DNA from: Candidatus Heimdallarchaeota archaeon
GTDB lineage: Archaea > Asgardarchaeota > Heimdallarchaeia > JABLTI01
Length of the DNA: 64,000 bases
Reading direction: 5' to 3'
NCBI GenBank assembly: GCA_018238155.1
Contig: JABCTZ010000036.1
Span: forward strand, 397,241-461,240
This document shows, piece by piece, positions 18,601 to 25,703 of the stretch. Every line of letters begins with the position of its first letter. Positions within the stretch are counted from its first letter, which is position 1. The notes beneath the pieces are model-generated. The model did no database searches and was not told where the DNA came from. It saw only the letters and a list, made by a program, of their open reading frames with translations. The position numbers were made by a program, and so were the translations under genes.

Positions 18601-21600
18601 AAATGTGACAAAGTGGTTTGAAAAGAATAAAGCCTCACTTGCTGGTGATAAGAAATCGAAATACCAGTTCAGTCGGAAATTCTTATTCGAAGTTCTTTCA
18701 ATGGGTCATTCTCAATTTGCTCAATTTATTCGAGCACGAGGACCAAATACTCAAGTAAATGCTGCTTGCTCTTCAACAACACTTGCTATTGGCATTGCTG
18801 AAGATTGGATTCGAAATGGTCGATGCAAACGAGTAATTGTCATCGCAGCAGATGATATAACAAGTGATGAAACGTTCCAATGGTTTGGTTCAGGATTCTT
18901 AGCAGTTGGAGCAGCAACAACTTCTGAAATAGTGGAAGAAGCTGCTTTACCATTCGATAACAGAAGACACGGAATGATTGTTGGAATGGGAGCTGTCGGT
19001 ATAGTTTTGGAATCAGAATCAACAATGAATGAAAGAGGGATAAAACCAATTGTTGACTTGATGGGAACGCATCTTGTAAATTCAGCATTCCATGGAACAC
19101 GATTGGATCGTGATCATATTTCATCTCAAATGAGTGATTTCATTGGAAAAATGGAGAAAAGATTTAATGTCTCAAGAGATGATATTGCGAAACAATTAGT
19201 TTTTGTTAGTCATGAAACCTATACACCTGCTCGTGGTGGAAGTGCTTCTGCGGAAATAGACGCTCTACGAAAAACTTTTGGTGCTTCGTTAGATAAAGTC
19301 GTTATTGCTAACACAAAAGGATTCACAGGTCACGCTATGGGAGCAGGAATAGAAGATGTTGTTGCAGTCAAGATGCTCCAAGAAGGAATTATTCCTCCTG
19401 TAGCAAACTTCAAAGAAGTAGATCCTGAATTAGGTGTCCTTAATCTTTCAAAGGGTGGAAAATATAATATCAAATATGCTTTGCGTTTTTCAGCTGGTTT
19501 TGGTTCACAATTAGCAATGGTTTTGTATCGTTTGAATACAGCTAGTGGACGATTTGACAGCAAGGATTATGATCGCTGGTTAGCAACAATTGGTGGTAGT
19601 CGTTCTACTATGAAGATTTCTAATAATACATTGAGAATGACTGAAGATCCTAATATAGCAAAAACATTACTTTCCACTCCAACTCCACGCTCCTCTGTTG
19701 TTTCTGCTTCTAATAGTGAAGTTGTTACAATGATTATCTCATTGTTATCTGAGAAAACAGGTTACCCTGCAGATATGATTGAAGCCGATATGCATCTTGA
19801 AGAAGATCTTGGCATTGATACTGTTAAGCAAGCAGAATTATTTGGTATGTTGCGTACACAATATAATTTACCTCGTGAGGAAGGAGTTAGAATTCAAGAT
19901 TATTATTCAGTAAACAAAATTGCTGAATATCTTGCTACTAAGATGGACCCTGTAGCTTCCACTTCTGTTGTTGCCGGAACATCTTCAATTCCGATCAGTG
20001 AAATTACTAAAGTGATTATTGACCTTGTTTCTGAAAAAACTGGTTATCCACAAGACATGTTAGAAGCTGACATGGAACTTGAAGAAGACCTTGGTATTGA
20101 TACTGTTAAACAAGCAGAAATTTTTGGTATTCTTCGTACAAAATGGGATTTACCTCGAGAAGAAGGAATTCGAATTCAAGAATACTCAACAATTACTAAG
20201 ATTGCAAAGTATGTTTCAGATAGAATTGCAAGTTCATCTGGAGCTTCAGCAAGCACTTCAAGTCAACCATCTAAGAAACCACTCGAAAAAGTTCCTGCTC
20301 AAAGAATGCAATTACAATTAATACCTTCTCAAATTAAGACAAAAGGTTTAGATCTCAAACAGAAGCAGTTCATTGTAGTTGGTGATAATAACATCTTTAC
20401 TAAAGATATTGTTTCAATTCTGGAGAAGAAAAAAGCTCGAGTTGTGAAAACAATCAACTTAAAGTCTATGAAATCGCTTGATAAACTCAAAGCAGCATTA
20501 CCTAAAGAACAAGTTGATGGTTTAGTTTTCATCGCTCCAAAGACAACAGTTCAGACAAAACATGATCTTGTTGCACGAAGCTTTTTCATTTGCTGTCGAT
20601 ATTTATCCTTTAATGAGAAGCCAATTGTTTTATCTATAGATAATCTATCCGAGAATCTCGGTTGGAAACAAATAAAATCCAACCCTATTGTTGGCTCATT
20701 AACTGGCTTTACTAAAGCACTTGCTCGAGAGTTTGTTGGAGGTACTGTTAAATTTGTTAGCTGCCAAAAACCAAAGCAAGCAATTGATGAGTTATGTACT
20801 GGTGATGGCTCTGTAGAAGTACTATACAATTCTGCAGGAAAACGTCAAATATTCATCACAACTGTAGAGGAATTGGAAGAAGCTAAAGAGAAATATAAAC
20901 CAACTAAAGATGATTTGATAGTTATTACCGGTGGTGCACAGGGAATAACTTTTGAAATCAGTAAGAAAATAGCTGAAAAATATCAAGCAAAATTGGCATT
21001 ATTTGGTCGGACAAAAATTCCAAGGAATATCAAAGAACTACTTGCATTGGATGAAGCCGGCTTAACTGAGCTCAAAAATGCTATGGTTGCCAAAATGAAA
21101 GAGACAGATGACAGAGTCACACCTGTTAAAATTGAGAAAGCTTGGTCAAAAACAGCAAAAGCTATTGCTATACAGAAAGGAGTGCAAGAACTTGTATCCT
21201 TGGGTTCAAAAGCAAAGTATTATTCTGTTGATGTTGTTGACACAGAGAAAATGAAGAAAATTCTACTAAAAGTTACTTCAGATTTCAAAACTTCAATAAC
21301 AGGTATAGTGCATGGTGCCGGCTTGGAAGTTTCTAAATACATTGCTGACAAAGAGCTCACTGATTTCAATCAAGTCTACAACGTTAAAGCAATTGGGTAT
21401 GATAATTTAATCAATAATATTGATTTGAAGAAAATTCAATTCATCATTTGTTTCTCCTCTGTTGCAGGACGATATGGAAATGGTGGACAAGTAGATTATT
21501 CTGCTGCAAATGATTATCTCTCAAAGAGTTGCTGGAATCTAAGAGCGAAGGGTATACGTGCAACCTCTATTTGTTGGACTGCTTGGGCAGAAGTAGGAAT

Positions 21601-23380
21601 GGCAACCAGAGGTTCAATAATGACTATTCTGGAATATGCTGGAGTCACACCAATTCAAGTGAATGAGGGAATAAATGCATTCATCAATGAATTAGAATCC
21701 GGACAAGATGCAGAGGTTGTTATTGCAGGTAAGTTAGGAGTATTAATGGATTCACCACTACCAGCAGTAACCGTTGATAATAAGGCATATCCAATGATAG
21801 GTAGTATTCGACGAAATTATGATGGGTCAATAACTACTGAAAGAGAATTCTCACTTACAACTGATCTCTACTTAAATCATCATCGTTTTGATGCTGTTCC
21901 CTTCTTACCTGGTGTGATGGGCATGGAATTATTTGCCGAATTAGCAAAGCTTGCTTATCCAAAGAAAGTAATATGTGGTTTTGATAGCGTTGAATTTCGC
22001 TCTGCTATCAAATTCATTAAAGATAATCCACGATTGCTAAATGCTCGTATATCATATAGTTCAAAACCAGAGGTTCGCATTGAATCAGATTTCATTAAAG
22101 ATGGAAAGAAACTTGGTGATACCAAACTTCATTTCAAAGCTAATGTAATCTTTGGACCACGAAAAGCATCGGAAAAATCGAATGTGAAATTAGCTAAGAA
22201 ACAATTGATCAACAAAGGAGATATCTATCAGATTCTCCCCCATGGTTCATTATTCCAAGTTCTTAAATCAATAAATACTATTGATAAAGAAATTACTGCT
22301 GTAGGTTCTATCCCATTAAATAATCAGTTTAGTTGGGATGTTAAAGAATTATTAGCTAATCCTTTAGCAATTGAAGCAGCATTCCAAGCAATGGGTCTCT
22401 TAGATATAATAAAGGATGACCGACTTGGTCTACCTTATTCTATCAAACAGCTAACTTACAGAGATGTTGCCGGTGAACCTGAAATAATACGTGGAATCAA
22501 GATAGGTGAAAATGATATTGGCTCAACATATAATTTTGAGGTGCTGACAAAAACAGGTGAAGTGATTCTAACTGCAGAAAATTATAACACAGTAAAAATA
22601 CCTTTAGCTACTAGCCTCGAAATTGTTGATAGCATTCGATTGAAACAAGTAAAGCAATTGTTTACTGTTCCAAAAGATTCTTCGATAGAAGTAGTGAATG
22701 TCAAACAAATCAACGAAAAAATACAATCTGAATCTGAATACTTAGCAAACAATCTTCAAAGAGATGAACTTGAAAAATATTCATCCATTAAGATTGAAAA
22801 ACGCAAAAATGAATGGTTAGCAGGAGTTATTGCTGCAAAAACAGCTCTACGAAATCTCATGCCAAATCTTGAAAATAGTGATATTTTGATCGAGAAAAGT
22901 GATCTCGGAAAACCAATCGCAGTCACAAACAAAGGCAAGAAGAAAACCTTTGTTTCGATAACTCATAGTAATGGTTATGCTATCGCATTAGTTAGCTCTT
23001 CACTCAATGTTGGAATTGACTTGGAAATAATCGAACCAAGAGATAGTTCATTAATTGATGAATTATTAGCTCCAAAAGAGCAATCACTTCTTAATATTAA
23101 GAATCAAGATATTTCTGATGAGAAACTAACCATAATTTGGGCTGCGAAAGAAGCAGTATCAAAAGTTTTAGGTATTGGTTTGAATATTGATCTGCATGAT
23201 TTAGAGATTGTTAAATTACAAAATAATAGTATTACTGTGCAAGTGGATCCATCTAAATTACCTGCAGAAGCAAATAAGATAATCAAACAATTTGCTAAGA
23301 ATAAATCTGGAATGCAGTTAAAAGCTCAGATTTCAAATAATGATGAATTTGTTGCTGCTGTCTGTTTCATACCTAAATAA
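12656..23380 (+). CDS. Pfa-like type I fatty-acid/polyketide megasynthase
   Basis: A 3574-residue multidomain enzyme; ATG 12656 follows an AACAGGAGAT ribosome site. Domains by approximate residue: nitronate-monooxygenase-like 1 (1-280); NMO-like 2 with LIQGPMA and GMECGGHIG (325-640), the PfaD-type enoyl reductase; KS1 (727-1190; Cys934, His1068, His1106); acyltransferase (1345-1665; GHSLGE Ser1443, AAFH malonyl-type motif); KS2 (1785-2300; Cys2038, His2186, His2226); ACP1 and ACP2 (about 2350-2430 and 2445-2525); KR (2560-3040; TGGAQGIT, Tyr2948); DH hot-dog (3040-3340; His3076); Sfp-type phosphopantetheinyl transferase (3385-3574; GIDLE and WAAKEA). All steps of a reductive cycle plus self-activation are present, but no thioesterase. 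In both ACPs the attachment Ser is Thr (LGIDTVKQAE, Thr2389 and Thr2483). The order recalls bacterial Pfa/secondary-lipid synthases. Product unknown. Confidence 0.95.
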   Translation: MVADTRFNQIMENKKPILAFNPLGLNDLGLVKAVNKAGGIGLINLERMTAQGYQAILIKCLSEITNIVGIRVVNKDQLNFILEHSSKQQSLILIIADVSLSKEQIKLAKEKRMSLIAEVISLEEAYDKKWADVFLLKGAEAGGRVSDETSFILTQQFAEAGLEFIVQGGVGIYTTPALFAAGAKAVVLDTQLYTMPECPLSKEVKDFLVKLDATDTKIIGDSTSYKYRVYARLATKIVKDFIKIEKDLLGLSLEERTKKIKQKIEDEKESFNSPTLANCLLPIGQDVSFINIFSKRFSSVEEVFDGLLEQTKKQIKNTLDNYPFKSGSDLAKDLGIKYPLIQGPMANISESPEFAKIIAEEGALPILALGSLFKNQSRNLIKKTKETLGSLPFGCGIIGLDANATARDNHLVIIKEIQPSLVVVAAGTIDLAKEVMSYGDIKTFLHSPSPLIFSEAIETDVRYLVLEGMECGGHIGILTSFVLWELSLHQLVRLQDKIKASGKKINVAFAGGIGDRFSAAMVAVIASALPDLMNSALWVGTAYILTEEIVDTGAVKPLYREQALDAKETVLLGETVSIRARTIPTPYAKVIVERELERIKDGISLKERKHLFERDNLGSTRIAALGEIWNPDGEDDKPNRFVPIDEKGQYEKGNYMIGQIVGSLRSIRTVKDLHMELIEESKRVVSTKGKSITKQFEAKDDSVKTINSQIEHDHTSPIPDDIPHGEGVAIVGLGGIFPDALNIDQYWKNITLGLYSVKEIPKERWSNDLSLFYSPDPFEPDKTYAKIAATIDDFKFNSLEFKIPPKVALRMDRVQQFALVAAKEALIDANILDKDNSNTAVIIGNSMGGEIRVDYNRRIFLPETYRSLEKCASFSNIDKGVWKKVKEELKVIYDSDLLSINEDSMPGELSNVIAGRVANVFNLRGKSMTCDAACASSLAALNISVKGLLDNEYDVVLCGGSDCSLDASIFVKFAKIGAISAEGSYPFDKRANGFVMGEGAGFVVLKRLSDAERDGDKIYAVIRGLGAASDGKGKGITAPNPIGQKLAIQRALDQAGVTFPDIQFIEAHGTATGVGDVVEMAVLNEMAENTPKSSIVISSVKSQIGHLKSAAGIASTIKTALALYHKKFPPTANFKYPNPKVAWETSPFYVTTEVKDWPQPVSGHRIAGISSFGFGGTNFHAIMEEYIPGETIGHLPKLFTKEELDSLVLRVSQMALHSGDGQGFTTVFDEASWENFYNENIVLETEPLFVGGTSDAALLKNLKALKTKIPKSTFALNGTGTRIHDFSQETMSALSQKKRIGIVSKSLDDLPSLIDSAISGQQDKAKRLILRNKGIFYGEDHSLGKIAFMFPGQGSQYVRMGKELWDKYDIVKEAFKEADEVTQTELGFSLTEIIFAIGKDDAEAKALLRKTEVTQPAIFAVNIGIYRLLRSFGIKPDFVAGHSLGEYAALVASGIVSFKDGLMAVIPRGKAMSLFESDDNGMMASVSSDAETIEEVLKSVKGYVIAANKNTPSQTVISGASPAIKEAIKIFIEKGITAIPLPVSAAFHSEIVAPAEKFLRESLEKLTFNKPSIALSSNVTGGIYPETRQEIIDLLCKQVYSPVEWMKQIENMYEEYGVRTFIEIGPKYVLTSFAKSVLNDKKDFVALASNHPKRGAMQHLNEVLAALGAFGYPLKIPNKDDSIYSEEFRNPTKRFFKRKAISIPSIAPSTSTPKVITKESPFDVLAFGDLASITKNDDFNDYLELQAPAINAFLKAGYDTYQNIIAKALETKKEIDRLNINTDAVGVTGIAIGLPGKNRKVFDDSNFDAILSGQNFIEKTSVQLREKIVEKNIVRLVKDAVKGAQFQSITDVSEVIKLAAQKGEFDLTKDYGVQAEFTEIFDVTFQLALAAGIEALKDAGIPLMPLKIKTSVGKEISKGWVLPESMRDETGIVFASAFPASNNLISIVSQSLADKYASKHKDETILLFDELIQQISNKTSRENVTKWFEKNKASLAGDKKSKYQFSRKFLFEVLSMGHSQFAQFIRARGPNTQVNAACSSTTLAIGIAEDWIRNGRCKRVIVIAADDITSDETFQWFGSGFLAVGAATTSEIVEEAALPFDNRRHGMIVGMGAVGIVLESESTMNERGIKPIVDLMGTHLVNSAFHGTRLDRDHISSQMSDFIGKMEKRFNVSRDDIAKQLVFVSHETYTPARGGSASAEIDALRKTFGASLDKVVIANTKGFTGHAMGAGIEDVVAVKMLQEGIIPPVANFKEVDPELGVLNLSKGGKYNIKYALRFSAGFGSQLAMVLYRLNTASGRFDSKDYDRWLATIGGSRSTMKISNNTLRMTEDPNIAKTLLSTPTPRSSVVSASNSEVVTMIISLLSEKTGYPADMIEADMHLEEDLGIDTVKQAELFGMLRTQYNLPREEGVRIQDYYSVNKIAEYLATKMDPVASTSVVAGTSSIPISEITKVIIDLVSEKTGYPQDMLEADMELEEDLGIDTVKQAEIFGILRTKWDLPREEGIRIQEYSTITKIAKYVSDRIASSSGASASTSSQPSKKPLEKVPAQRMQLQLIPSQIKTKGLDLKQKQFIVVGDNNIFTKDIVSILEKKKARVVKTINLKSMKSLDKLKAALPKEQVDGLVFIAPKTTVQTKHDLVARSFFICCRYLSFNEKPIVLSIDNLSENLGWKQIKSNPIVGSLTGFTKALAREFVGGTVKFVSCQKPKQAIDELCTGDGSVEVLYNSAGKRQIFITTVEELEEAKEKYKPTKDDLIVITGGAQGITFEISKKIAEKYQAKLALFGRTKIPRNIKELLALDEAGLTELKNAMVAKMKETDDRVTPVKIEKAWSKTAKAIAIQKGVQELVSLGSKAKYYSVDVVDTEKMKKILLKVTSDFKTSITGIVHGAGLEVSKYIADKELTDFNQVYNVKAIGYDNLINNIDLKKIQFIICFSSVAGRYGNGGQVDYSAANDYLSKSCWNLRAKGIRATSICWTAWAEVGMATRGSIMTILEYAGVTPIQVNEGINAFINELESGQDAEVVIAGKLGVLMDSPLPAVTVDNKAYPMIGSIRRNYDGSITTEREFSLTTDLYLNHHRFDAVPFLPGVMGMELFAELAKLAYPKKVICGFDSVEFRSAIKFIKDNPRLLNARISYSSKPEVRIESDFIKDGKKLGDTKLHFKANVIFGPRKASEKSNVKLAKKQLINKGDIYQILPHGSLFQVLKSINTIDKEITAVGSIPLNNQFSWDVKELLANPLAIEAAFQAMGLLDIIKDDRLGLPYSIKQLTYRDVAGEPEIIRGIKIGENDIGSTYNFEVLTKTGEVILTAENYNTVKIPLATSLEIVDSIRLKQVKQLFTVPKDSSIEVVNVKQINEKIQSESEYLANNLQRDELEKYSSIKIEKRKNEWLAGVIAAKTALRNLMPNLENSDILIEKSDLGKPIAVTNKGKKKTFVSITHSNGYAIALVSSSLNVGIDLEIIEPRDSSLIDELLAPKEQSLLNIKNQDISDEKLTIIWAAKEAVSKVLGIGLNIDLHDLEIVKLQNNSITVQVDPSKLPAEANKIIKQFAKNKSGMQLKAQISNNDEFVAAVCFIPK

Positions 23381-23428
23381 TTTTGAATAAAATGGTTTAA
23401 TATGGAGTTAGAACGTTAAACTGATAAC

Positions 23429-23450
23429 AAGTTAGTTTTCGTACTAACTT
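23429..23450 (+). terminator. Hairpin after the megasynthase gene
   Basis: AAGTTAGT (23429-23436) pairs with ACTAACTT (23443-23450) around a 6-base loop, 49 bases after the megasynthase stop. There is no long T-run after it, so it could be an attenuator or operator for the next gene as well as a terminator. Confidence 0.45.
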
Positions 23451-23498
23451 ATTTATTCCATATTAATCTGCTATATTCAAAATAAAGGATGAAAACAA

Positions 23499-25346
23499 AT
23501 GGCATTTGCAACAAGGTCTAAATTTTTTTGGTCAAGATTTATTGCTACTTGTGTTAAATATCTTGGCGTTGCAAATACTCAGCATATTCGATACATCGCA
23601 GAAAAGCTCTTCCCTACAGAAATGAGTCGACAAAACATTCTCTATCACGTTCGCATTGCTGAAGAGAAAGGTTGGATTGCAACTTTTTCTTCATCTCTTG
23701 AAATAACAGCTGAAAATGAAATTATTTTTAGAAAGAATTTTTTATTAGCTATAAATGAAAAAATATCTGCTCAAAGATTTATAATCATTGGGACAGAAAG
23801 TTTTGAACTTGCCTCAGAAAGTCGAATAATAGACGTTTGCACTGAAGTGAAATTAGGTTCCATTTCAATTACCGACAGTAAAATTCTAACAATAGTTACA
23901 CAAGAATCAATAAAACGTTTGAGCTCTACTAAAGAAAAAGCCATCGGTAATAGATCATTGTTCATGGTTTTGATTCGATTTGGCTGGTTCTGGTTGAATA
24001 TCAATCCAAAATTCACGCTAAACATTGTTGAAGCAATCAAAAATAACATTTCAAAACATAATTTTAATGAGCTCTATCAAATAGATGTCGATTTACTTGA
24101 AATTGTTAGTTTACTTGAACTAGAAACTACACCTGAAATTTCTATGGACGATCTAAAGAATTATCTTAATATTAGTATCAAAATTGCTTCTTCAAAAAAA
24201 CGAAAAGATATCATGAATTTAATGGCAATGATTTTACTTATTTCAGCTCGCTATCTCGTTTCGTATAACAAATTACCTCTTGCTGAAGAATATTTGAATC
24301 GGGGAATAAAATATCTGCGTTTAGTGACTCGGAAATCAATCTTAATGAGAAAATTACATGTTGATGGTCTATTCGATTTAGGATTTATTTATTCACAACA
24401 GGGCTGGTTTTACAAAGCTTTAGGCATCTATGAAAATATTGAGCGGATTATTGAAGAAGAATTTACACTTGCAGAACCAATTTCTAACTTGAAAGGAAGA
24501 TTAGCTCATGGAAAATCTGAATTATATCTCATGATGGCTTATCCTGCTTACACTTTCAGAGATGATGACTATCGAAGTTCTCTATTACGATCATTAAAGT
24601 TCGCTAGAAAAGCAAGTAAAATTTACCAAATAAATAAGAATAAATTAAAAATATCTGAAATCAATTTACTTAGTGCTTGGATTTCAGCATTAATTGGCAG
24701 GTTAGCTCGTGCAGAAGTATATTTGAATAGAGGAATAAAGGAAATGGTTGCGCCTGTTCCCCCAAAGCTCAATGGGTTATATTATAGTGCATTAGCTGAA
24801 ATAAACCGAAAACAAGGAAAGTATGAAGAAGCAATAAGAAATATTTCACGCTCATTCGATTATTTTAAAATTCTTGGCTATTTAATTGGTAAGCTCTTCT
24901 GTATGACCAGATTGGCAGAAGTACATGCCACTCTTTCACAAAAGGATAATCAATATTCATTTATTTCATATGGCAATATGACAAATCTTTTTGTAAAAGG
25001 AGTGTCAGATATGATAAGTCATGTTTTCTTAAATTTTAACAAGCAATTAATGAAAAAGTCAGCTATAATATCTTTTTATGCTTCAGAAGTCGCATTAAGT
25101 AATCATCCTGAAATAGAGAACTATGCAGAAATACTTTCGGGAAAAAATATCTCACCTGTTCTATTAGGAGAATCATTTACTGTTATACCTGAAACATTGC
25201 TAAATCTAGAAATTGTTGCTAAAAAGAAAATTACTTGCATATCCGGTTCTGTAGTAGATGTCTCTGACGGCTATTGCTTTGAAAATTTCAAAGAAGAACT
25301 TGGTAAATTTGACGATTTATTCCAAGATCTATTATCAAAGAAATGA
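23499..25346 (+). CDS. HTH-TPR protein, possible regulator
   Basis: A 615-residue soluble protein. The first 80 residues look like a winged helix: TQHIRYIAEKLFPTEMS then RQNILYHVRIAEEKGWI, a recognition-helix-like pattern. Residues about 200-560 are TPR-like helical pairs, for example AEEYLNRGIKYLRLV, GFIYSQQGWFYKALGIYENI, AEVYLNRGIKEM and LAEINRKQGKYEEAIRNISRSFDYF. HTH-TPR fusions are typical signal-responsive regulators or adaptors. It begins 118 bases after the megasynthase on the same strand and is followed by a small winged-helix gene, so it may read out the state of the locus; this is inference. I do not recognise a named family. Confidence 0.7.
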   Translation: MAFATRSKFFWSRFIATCVKYLGVANTQHIRYIAEKLFPTEMSRQNILYHVRIAEEKGWIATFSSSLEITAENEIIFRKNFLLAINEKISAQRFIIIGTESFELASESRIIDVCTEVKLGSISITDSKILTIVTQESIKRLSSTKEKAIGNRSLFMVLIRFGWFWLNINPKFTLNIVEAIKNNISKHNFNELYQIDVDLLEIVSLLELETTPEISMDDLKNYLNISIKIASSKKRKDIMNLMAMILLISARYLVSYNKLPLAEEYLNRGIKYLRLVTRKSILMRKLHVDGLFDLGFIYSQQGWFYKALGIYENIERIIEEEFTLAEPISNLKGRLAHGKSELYLMMAYPAYTFRDDDYRSSLLRSLKFARKASKIYQINKNKLKISEINLLSAWISALIGRLARAEVYLNRGIKEMVAPVPPKLNGLYYSALAEINRKQGKYEEAIRNISRSFDYFKILGYLIGKLFCMTRLAEVHATLSQKDNQYSFISYGNMTNLFVKGVSDMISHVFLNFNKQLMKKSAIISFYASEVALSNHPEIENYAEILSGKNISPVLLGESFTVIPETLLNLEIVAKKKITCISGSVVDVSDGYCFENFKEELGKFDDLFQDLLSKK

Positions 25347-25448
25347 TTTTTCACTGCTTTTTTTGGTTCTAGATAATCTTTTAATAGAAGGTCTAGATTA
25401 TTAGACTAACAATAAATAACTAGGAGAATACAGCTATGATGAGGAATC

Positions 25449-25688
25449 ATGTTTGCCTACATTCTTAAAACACTACCTCCTAGTGCAAACTTTGTTTTTT
25501 ATGTTTTAGAACGAAATGGCCCAATGCCACGTTATCGTTTATTGGGTGAAACAAATCTTCCAGATAGAACACTTGGTTATGCACTTGATTCGTTATTGAA
25601 GAAAGGTCTTGTTATAAGAGTAAGTGATAGAAAAGATAAACGATTGAGAATTTATCAAATACCTTCTCCAATAATCGTTACAGAATGA
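25449..25688 (+). CDS. Small winged-helix (MarR-like) DNA-binding protein
   Basis: A 79-residue protein that is essentially one winged-helix domain: KTLPPSANFVFYVLERNGP, then the turn and recognition helix LPDRTLGYALDSLLKKGLV, then a basic wing RVSDRKDKRLRIYQI. Stand-alone domains of this size are common archaeal transcription regulators and usually act as dimers. GATGAGGAATC directly before ATG 25449 serves as the ribosome site. It follows the HTH-TPR gene by about 100 bases and converges with the ThiI-like gene. It is a candidate for binding the inverted repeats at 10863-10984, with no direct evidence. Confidence 0.8.
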   Translation: MFAYILKTLPPSANFVFYVLERNGPMPRYRLLGETNLPDRTLGYALDSLLKKGLVIRVSDRKDKRLRIYQIPSPIIVTE

Positions 25689-25703
25689 ATGAACAACAAA
25701 GTG

